Positions 24,601-34,600 of a stretch of 64,000 nucleotides of DNA are shown piece by piece (position 1 is the first letter of the stretch; every line of letters starts with the position of its first letter). The notes under the pieces are model-generated. The model worked only from the letters and a program-made list of their open reading frames with translations, was not told where the DNA came from and did no database searches. Source of the stretch: Macrocystis pyrifera (taxonomy: Eukaryota > Sar > Phaeophyceae > Laminariales > Laminariaceae); the NCBI GenBank assembly GCA_031763025.1, contig JASSKH010000022.1:12390081-12454080 (forward strand), in the 5' to 3' direction. The translations under genes were made by a program, and so were the position numbers.

Positions 24601-27600
24601 ATTCATACAAAAAAAAACACAAAACACAAAACGTAGCCGAAAACCGATCGCACCTTCTCCTCGGAGGCGATCAACGCCCTCGCCGACACGTCGCGCTCCA
24701 CCTCCCCGGAGGTGGCATCCACGGCCTTCGCGCTTTCCAACGCAAAAGCGCAAAGCTCGGGGAGCTTGCTCCAGCTGTTCTGGATGGCCGCCGTAGCGGC
24801 GATCATGAAGTCGCGAAGCACCTCGCGCCTGCTGGCTTCCAAAAGCTTCATCTGTAAATATCACGCCGTAAGGAAAGAGCGGCCAGGGGGAGGGGGGTGG
24901 AGGGGTGGGGGTGGGGTAGGGGGATGAAGGTGGTGGGGGTAGGGGAAGGGAGGGGGGGGGTCGGGCGGGGGGGGGGGGGGGTGTACTCGACATCATGCAT
25001 GGCCGTAGTCGTATGACCAAAGACCCTCGCATCCCTACAGTGCCGGGACGGAGCACGTCGGGACGGAGCACGTCGGGTAGTCACCGACCAGGCAGACATT
25101 GCTTGCACCAAGCGCAAAGCGCCCTGAGGTGTCCGGCGAGTCGCACGACGGGGGGGGGTAACATCCGCCTCCCTTCGCCCACCGCTCGAATCCCTCCAGA
25201 AATATGTTTTCCCGACAAGACAGCTACCCGTCACCGGACGAGATACAACCGCGCGCTTAACCCCATCCCACCTCGTTTGAATGCTAGTCCCAGCGAAGTT
25301 ACCGCTACCACTCCATACTCCCCTTCCCCCTCCTCGCTCTCCCGCCCCATGCTACCGTCTCCACTCCGTACCCTTCCCCCCCCCCACCCTCCCCACCCGA
25401 TTGACTGATACCACTCCAACCCCCCCCAAGAAGGCCTCAAACATCCCATTACTGTCACACCTGCACCCCCCCCCCCCTCCTTTCATGAACGCCTCTCCCA
25501 CTCCATTTAGGTTTCCATTCCGTGACCCCCCCCCCCCCCATATGCATCACAATGGGAACAGCTCCCCCTCCTCCTCCCCCTTCTCGCCCCCCCATTCCAT
25601 AACTACTTCCCCTCTTCATGAATGCCTCTGCCACCCAATTTCCCCTCACCATGCCGTCACCCCTTCCCCCTCCTAACATTTTCGACGGTGTCATCCATAA
25701 GCAACAAACCCCACCTCACAAGCGGTTCCTAGTAGGATGCAGCCAGCTTGCCCGTCATGCGGCTCGCCGAGCACCTCACGGTTCGCGTCGCGCTTGGTGC
25801 AGGCAAGCAATGGTTGCCTGAGCGGTGAAAACCCGACGTGCTCCGTCCCAGCATTGTAGGGACGCGAGGGTCTATGGTTATACGACTACGCTCATGCACG
25901 ACAACTATTACAGGAGACCATAGTAAATAGGACCTACGGTACACACAAAAACCTACCTGGTATATATTTACCTCTTCTTACTAACAATATTTGGTGCTAT
26001 TTACTCTAGGTCCCCCTTAATAGTGCAACCCCTTCCCCGGGTACGAAACGCCTCCCTGTATCACCTTGCCCAAAACCTCCTTCATCTTGTTCGACACAGC
26101 GTCCCAGGCCTCCTTTTGGTGAACCACCGCAGTACGGTAGCTGCAATCCAGGAACCAAATGTCCTCGCTCTGATTAACCCCTCCGAGCTGAATGCCAAGG
26201 ACCTGGCGGGGGGTGGGATAGGCAAAAGGTGGGGAGGGGGCGAAAAACAAAAACAAGACAAAAATAAAAAACATAGAGACGCAGAGGAGAGGAGGCAGAC
26301 AGCAGACGGGAGGCGTCAAACAAAAACATGCCAATAAAAAAATGAGAACAACACCAAATAGCAACGAGATATTAAGTGGGACACAGGGGAGACGAGAGGC
26401 AAGAGGCAAAGGAATTCCTAAGAAAGAAGCAGACACACGAACGGCACTGGCCATTAATTTCATTTTCTTTGACCCAACGATGGAGGGAGAAAATACTGAA
26501 GCATAAGCTCACCAGCACGAGTTATGCACAAAAAACGGGGATTGGCCGTCCCAGGGAACGTTTTACGTCCTCCCCCCCCCCCCCAATGCTTCTCGCGCTA
26601 TTTTAATGCCTGTCACTCACCTGTTTTACCACACAACGGGGTCTTTAGAAAAGTTCCCACGGGGTCTTTAGAAAAGTTCCCAAATGAGTTGTTGTCCAAA
26701 AGTTGCTTTTTTAGTTGCAGACTGATACCACGTATAAAGTATGTGCCTGTGTAGATTTTACTCGTTACTGCCTAGGCAGCAGCAGCAGCACTAGCAGCGC
26801 AACCGTATTACCAGAGTGTGTAAACGACCTGGATCAGCCCAAACTCCTCCGATTATTACGTAAACCCTTACGCACTGCAACGTTTTTTTTAGCGCGATGT
26901 CGGCGGGTTTGTACTTTCAGAAGACGGCAACATACCGGGCAAGGTGCGCACAACCGCGCATCGCCACCACCACCAGCAACAATACCACCACCACCACCAC
27001 CACCATCACCACCACCAACAACAATATCAACCACCACCACCACCACCACCATACATACCTCTTTATGCACTGCCTTGGGATCGTTTGTTATTCTGCCAAG
27101 CAGTGTGCTCTATGTCCAATTTTGGGCGAGGTACAGATCCACTCGCCCGAGTGGCGTAGGCCCGGGTAGTCAAAATAATGGCAGCATACCCCCCCTACAG
27201 CAGCAGGAGTCGCGGCTGATTTCACCGCTGACGGTACGGCCCACCATCACCAAAGCAGCCACCAACATCACCACTATCACCCACGCCACCACCGCCACAA
27301 TCATCACTGAATACCTGCTAAATACCACCGCCACCACTACAACAGTCGATTCATCCAGCCCATCAGCAGTGCATCCACCAGCAGCGCAGGCAACGCCATC
27401 ACCGACACCATCACCGACACCACCCACAACAACACCAACACCGCCACAATAGCCACCTCGAACTCAACCACCACCACCGGGAGAAACAGCAGCAGCATCG
27501 CCACCGACACCGCCACCAGCACGTTTACAGCCACCAAGAACAACCACCACCGCTCCCAACACCAACACCAACACCACCACAGCCACCACCATCAACATCA

Positions 27601-29419
27601 CCGACACCACACGGTCGTGATGATGACTGGACTTGCCTCTTTGAGGTGGAGGAACGACTGCCCGACCCGCTTGTCGATGTTCCGTAGGCTCTGCAGGCAT
27701 GCGTCACCCTCGTCCGACAGCTCCTTGAACCTTTTGTGGGTTTCCTTGCCCATGGACTGGGCATCGGGCAAACCAGGACGGATGGAGGGGGAGAAAAGGA
27801 GAGCGGGGTAGGGGTGTGAGGCGGGGAGGAAGGGGAGGAAGAACGAGAGGGAGAGGGAGGGGGGAGGGGGAGAAAGGGAGAGATAGAGAGAAGACAGGGT
27901 CAGAGACAAGGGACCAGGTAGGGAGAAGAGTAGGGGAGAAGGAGCCAGGCAGGGGCGGGAGAGTCGGGAGTAGCGGCAATGCTCAAAACAGGGGATCGAT
28001 CGAGGTGTATCGGCATCGAGCGACGCACAATAGTGCGCTTACAACGTGGCGTGACAACAACAAAAAAAAACTTTCAAACATTCAAGCACCAACCTCCACC
28101 AATACCCCAACCATTCGGCGCCCCTCCCCTCCCCCCTCCCCTCCCCGCCTGATCCCGATCATAGGATTCGCCTTACCCCCCCCACACACACGCCTCTCTC
28201 TCCCCTCATTGACCAATAGTCGTTGACTACACCTGAACCCCCCTATCCTCCCTCCGTCCCCACCTCATCCCAATCGTTGACGTCGCGTTAACCCCTCCCT
28301 CCCGCTCTTTATTCCAACCATTGACTTCGCATTAACCTCCCCCCCAACCAATAACTTCATACCACGCCCCCCCCGTCTCCCCCTCCCGCTCCTTGCATCC
28401 CAACCATGGACTCACCTTGACCTTTCCCAGCAGCTCCTCCTCTTCGAGCTCGTCGCACAGCACGTCGCGATAGCGGGCGGCGCGGCAGTCCATCTCCGCC
28501 ATCTCCCACATGGCCTTCACGGGGCCATCCGAGGGCAGCTCCCTGCCAGCGCCGCCGGCCGTCGTGGAGTCTTCCGTGGCGGGCAGCGTCTCGCCCTTCG
28601 ACTTAGCCTTGTACTCCGCATGACGGATCTTGTCGTGGCTGGTTCGGGGGTAGGGGGGGGAGGGGAGGGAAGGGGGAAGGGAGGGAAGGAGAGAGGGAGG
28701 GGGAGGGGTCAGACAGGAAGTGCAAGGGAATACAACACCATCGCTTCAACGGAAAAGATAAAACCGAGACCAAAAAAAAACGTCCGCGCTGGCCGACTCG
28801 ACTTGCACTGATGGGCCAGATGAGGGCGAGTCCCTTTGCAGTTGGTCACCGTTTACATACAAACAGTGGTTGCAACAATAGCAAACACAAAAACAACGAC
28901 AGCAACAGCAGCAACAACAACAACAAAACCACAACCCACCAGGTATACAACAACACATACAACAACAAAACAGAACGCCCTGACCAGTGCACTACTCCGC
29001 GTCCTCAAACCGCAAAAGATCGATCAACGCAGATTCCATGCAGTTTGTAAAACAACGTCGGTATCTAAATACAGTGGTTGGAAAAGAGTCAACAAAAATC
29101 TCAACAACCAGCAAAAAAGGAATCATCTCAATTCTCAACAACCAGCAAAAAGGAGTCTGGCCTCACCTACGGTCGATACGCCTCAACCGTGGGAGCGACG
29201 GAAAACATAAAACGAGACACAAGGATAAGACAAGATATGTTGAGGACAGCCGCGAGGCTGCCGGCCGAAACAGGGAGCTAGCCACCTTGGCGTGAGGTGG
29301 GGGAGTCGGTGAGGGTTGGGGTAAGCGTGGGGGTGGGGCGGGGGTGTTGGAGTGGGGGTAGTGAGGGTGAGGATGGGGGTGGCGATGGGGGCCGGGGTGG
29401 GGAGTGGGATAAGGGGTGA

Positions 29420-29450
<31 letters not shown>

Positions 29451-31645
29451 AATTAGGGTGGGGGTGATGGGGGCGAAGGTCGGGTTGAGGGGGGGGGGAG
29501 GGGGGGGCGCGCGGACCCACCGAAGCTTGGCGGTGCCCTTTTTGTCGCCGAAGACCTTGTCGGCGTTGGCGTAGACGGACGACGAGTAGACGCGATCTGT
29601 TTCCAGCCTTCCCGCGATGTACAGCAGCACCTGTGCGTGCGAAAGGTGAGGGTGCAATCGGAAAAAATACGGGGGTATAAAAACGGGGAATAAAAAACGG
29701 GAATTGAAAAAACTCAAAGAAAAGAGAAAAAAAAAAAGAAAAATGCACGGACATATATGAACGATCGAAAAGTGCGAATGAATATGTGCAGTCGGCGGGG
29801 TATTGCAAGCACAGTGCAGAACAGCACACAACAGCACCGCGTAGCACAGCACCCAACAACCCAAGTCCAAGCACGAGCACAAACACCAGCACGTCCACAA
29901 ACGAAACAAGTTCATCACCTGCTGAGTAGATCCGTCGTTGTCCGTCATAAGGTCGCAAAGGCTGGACCAGTAGATAGACGTCTTGCTGTACTCACTGGCG
30001 AAATAACTTTTTCGTTGAGGGAGGCGGGAGGTGGAAGGGGAGGCGGGGGGGGGTGGAGGAGGGAGGGGACAGCGGAATCGCGGCAGGGAGGGGTCGAAAT
30101 TGGATACACAGCAATAGTACCATACCCCCGAAATGTTCGTGTTCGAGTGGGATGAGTGGTACCGTACCGTGCGGTACCACGAGCGATTATTATCAGCTGG
30201 TTATTCCCACTCTGTCCGGAACGCAAGGACCATTTAGTCACTATTATGGATATTCAAGTGTCCTTACATTTCCGATGAGAGTGGTTCGTACCAGCAGCAG
30301 AGTGAAGCAGCGAAAAAAAAACCCATGAAAAACGACCGATCAGGTATCCTTCAAGAGGTCGCACCCGACGACCCGCGACCAGTACAACGCGCGGCCGAAT
30401 CATCACACGCAGACCCGAAAAAGTGACCTTTCAACAAACTTATCGATCGGGTACGGGCACGAATAGCTGAGGTGTTGACCGGTTTTGTCGTTTTACGCAA
30501 AAACAATACTAACGCAAGAACACAAGTGAAACGACACGAAGCAAAGCCGGGCGACGCAAAGCTCATTGTTGTACATATTGGTCATATGATACCCCCGAAA
30601 CGCCTACTTATCTGATGGTGCCACTTTAGTCTATGCGCTGGGTGATGAGAGATGATGACCATTTCGCGGGACCATAGCAAACAGGACCTACCGTATACAC
30701 AGAAGCGTGTATGTTTCCCTATTTGCACCAACAACATTTGGTCCTATTTACTATGGTCCCCCGTAACAGTCAAACCGCGGTCTCCTCGTAGCATAGTAGT
30801 CTGTCATGCGTCAAGGCCTCTTTAGCCCCCACTATTCACGTACTCAGCATTACGGGGGACCACAGTAAATAGCACCTGCGGCACACACAAAAAACCTAAT
30901 GTTTCCCGATTTTTACTAACAAAATTTGGTCCCATTTACTATGGTCCCCCGTCATAGATAGTCAGGCAGGCGTCAAACCGCGGTCATCCACAAATATGTA
31001 GCGTCTTGGTTTTGTCATCGTATTTTGCTCGAAGTTTGTACCGCAAGTAGCCTCTTGAAGCTTTGAAGCGCAGAGGACAAACATCCGCCTGGTCGTGTTA
31101 CAGCCACAGAACACCAAGCGAGCAAAGAAACAGTAGTAGCACTGGTCCAGGCTGGGTTTCACATCTTTGAGGACTCGTGTGCATTCTACACAAACTTTCA
31201 GTATGCCGACTCCCTGTAGTACAGTAGTTTCTTATTTTCCTGTGAATATCAGCCTGACTCTCTCCGTGCATGTTTTCTTACTGTAGTACAGCAGTGTAAA
31301 TAACTTTCGGTGTGCCCACTCCCTATATAGCCGGCGTCCCCGGTGGCTTGGTAGGTGGTCCGCGTGCCTGTCAAGATCAATTTCGTGGGTTCCAAGTCTC
31401 ACCGAGTGCATGCTCATAGGGACTTTTTCTTGCAGAAAAAAATGATTAGCGGAAAGCGCGAGAGCGTGAGTTAGCTACATTCGATGAAAATCGACGAGCA
31501 GTGGGAATGCTGAACCCTATGCGCGACAAAAAATGAAGGCACGTACCGGGGGGGAGAAGGGACGACACCTGTGACCACGGCTTGTCCAGAAGATCGTCGA
31601 GGGTAAAACCTCCTACGAGTGGGCTGGAAAGTAGAAGTGATGACG

Positions 31646-31684
<39 letters not shown>

Positions 31685-34600
31685 ATTTTCCTGTGCTCAT
31701 CAGCCTGACTTTTTTCGTGCGTGTTTTCTTACTGTTTGTAGTACAGCAGTGTAAATAATATATCGCTCTGGTCGGAAAAATAATCCCGGTTTGATGATCA
31801 ATCACATCAAAGTTATAACGGGTATTGTATACCGGGCCAAAGGGGTATATATAGATGGTATGTTTCTTGTTCAACACCGCTGTAGTTGAAGAACTTGGTA
31901 CCGGTATGGTATACTCCTACAGCAGCAGTGGTGTACCGGTACCCATTAAGACCATCCGGTAGGAGGCCCTGAGTAGAGAGGATCCTAGGTAAATCGGCTG
32001 GTCTCGAGAAAAAACTACTTGGAACTAGTGTGGGATCATTTTTTCAGCATCGTAGTGAAACATGATACCTGGTACAGTACGAGTACCATATCAGAGATAA
32101 CGCCACCTAAATTGCCCTTCACGAGGTGGTCTTCAAGTGGGTATACCACTGCGGTGTGCGTATTGGTGGATTGGTGGTCGTTATCGCCGATAATCCAGAG
32201 AAGTCTTGCGGTCGAAGCGCGCAAGAAAGAAGGAATGAAGTACTGCTGTAATATACCAGGTGCCGTCTAACCCGAAAACATGTGCGATGTTGTGCGATGT
32301 CATACGAAGTATTCAGTAGGTAGTAGTAAATAAGACTTACGGTACACACAAACAAATATACATTAAATTTATACTGATAATATTTGGTCCTATTTACTAC
32401 GGCCCCCTGTAACAGCGCGTCCCTTTGAACGGATTTCTCGTGTTATTATCTCGACAACGGAGAGAACGCCGAACGATGCATCTATGGATGGAAAAGTCTC
32501 GGCGAGATCTTTCCTCATGTTTTGGAGAAAAATATCTTGGAAATTCGTCCCAGTTGGTTTGTTGTCTTGTATTAATACAACTCTGTCCCAGAATGCAAGG
32601 AGCAGTTATACTGATTATTAACCTATAAACGGTACCTATATTTTGGGACAGAGTGGTCTATCGTAGGAACGAACACCCTCAATACTGCTGATCACGGAAG
32701 GAAGTTTCATGCTCAACGGAACATCGTGTCGACAAACATCGTGTAATCACCATTATATTACGAGCGAAGGCCTGATACTTCCTACTATATTATGAGTGAG
32801 TCGCTCGCTGTTGCTGTTTGTTGGATGTGGCATCAACGCAGTGTGTTGCCTTGACTGACCGCCCCGCAGAACAAAACTACGGCAGTACTACTGTAATGAA
32901 GTATATACCAAGGAAATAAGGAGGTCGTGACGCGACCTACACGAGCGGTCTCCTTAACACCATGTCTACGCGCTTGCTTGAAGACCTCAATGAAGTTAGA
33001 CTCGGACTTGGAAAATTCTTGCAGTAGTATCAAAGCGGGCCGAACAATATCCGAAAACTGAAAATGTACTCGAGACACGACTACTACTGCTGTAGGTAGG
33101 TAACGAACCTGTTTGTTCCATTCTCAAAAACAATGTGTATGCTACTGATACTGCTGTGTTCCGTGTTGCTGTTCTCACATTAACTCGCCGCCATAATCTA
33201 GTCCATGGTCAGGCCAATTATTATGCAGTCGGAATTCCAGTCAGTTGAAAAAAGGTCCATTCAGCACGTTTGCGCATGTCTCCAGCCCCGGAAATGGGGG
33301 AATTTGGCCTTTCTCTTGTCAGAATAGGTTTTCGCCAAGGTCTTACATCCGAAGATAATATACTGTACCAGATATATAGAGTACGTACCTGCTACAGCAG
33401 TAGAACATTTTCTCATTTCTCCACGGTTGCAGTTTCAGGAATGCTGCTGCTGTTCAATACAACTCTATCCCGTAATATAGTGGCCGTTTATAATTATTAT
33501 CAATACACTAAAGTTCCTTACTTTTCGGAACAGAGTGGTACCAGGTATGGCACGCTTGTGTCTGTCTCCCAGCGGTCTGTACGAGTATATAGGACACTCA
33601 CCTGAGTACAAACAACCACGGGTACCTGCCAGGTATTTACAGCGGTCAGCACGATATGCTACACAGCACATATCCATACTGCCTTTGAACATGGCCAAAA
33701 GAACGGGACGGGACGGGACAGGACAGGACGGGCAATCAACAATCAAGACCTCAAAAACTGAAAACCAAAAAAGGTCTAGACTCGTACTGACAAACAAGCA
33801 AACAACACCACACCCAGTCGTAGTAGCATGGCATTCGAATCGCACCACTTTTAATGCATTACGGTGTGTTATCTCTGTGTCGTAGTCTGTGACCACAGAG
33901 CTCGTATCTTTCTAGGGTGAAGAATCAGCACGGACACTGGGCTTGCCGGATGTCGACGAGTAGAAGAACGGTTTAATGTGAAGAACACACACACACACTT
34001 TCCTACAGCAGCAGCATTATTGAGGGCAAGGCCGTTTTTCGCCGTCGGCTAAAACGTCTCTGCATGGCAAAGGTTATTTACTGGCTTCCACTGCGTATGT
34101 ATACAGGGTTAAGGGTACGAGTAGGACACTGAGTTGAGCTTGCCTGTCCTGTATAGGACTGCAGTCACGTCTTGGGGACAAACTACTTAGAGTTTGAACG
34201 GTTTGTCCCGAAAACGGGACTGTGGTTCTAAAGGAGTCGAGCTGCATCGTTAATTGCGAGGGCTGTACCATAACCGATTTCGACCCGGACCCGGCGTCTT
34301 CAGAACCGGACGAGCTTGCGCTCCTAACGCGTTGAACTAACGGAATTTTCGGGGCATGCCGCCTCGAGTTGCCTGGTGGCCGTAGTGCAGAGTATTCGGG
34401 GGCCTTGCTGATTGCAGTGTGTTGGGAATGCGGATTTCCTTTGGTTCTATTTTTCTTAATTCGATCGTACACAGCATACTGCGCCACCTACAGTAGTAGT
34501 GCACGACAGCTACTAAAACGAGCAATAAGAAAGGCAAGCCATTATTGACAGGAATATAAGAAATTCGGGGGTCGTTATCTGGAATCTGTGTATATGCGTT

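Noticed and set aside
29163-29948. Minus-strand frame of 261 codons across exons 2-3 of the F-BAR/PH gene
   Set aside because: It reads through an intron; only the exon 3 part has family similarity in this frame and the flanks are low complexity.
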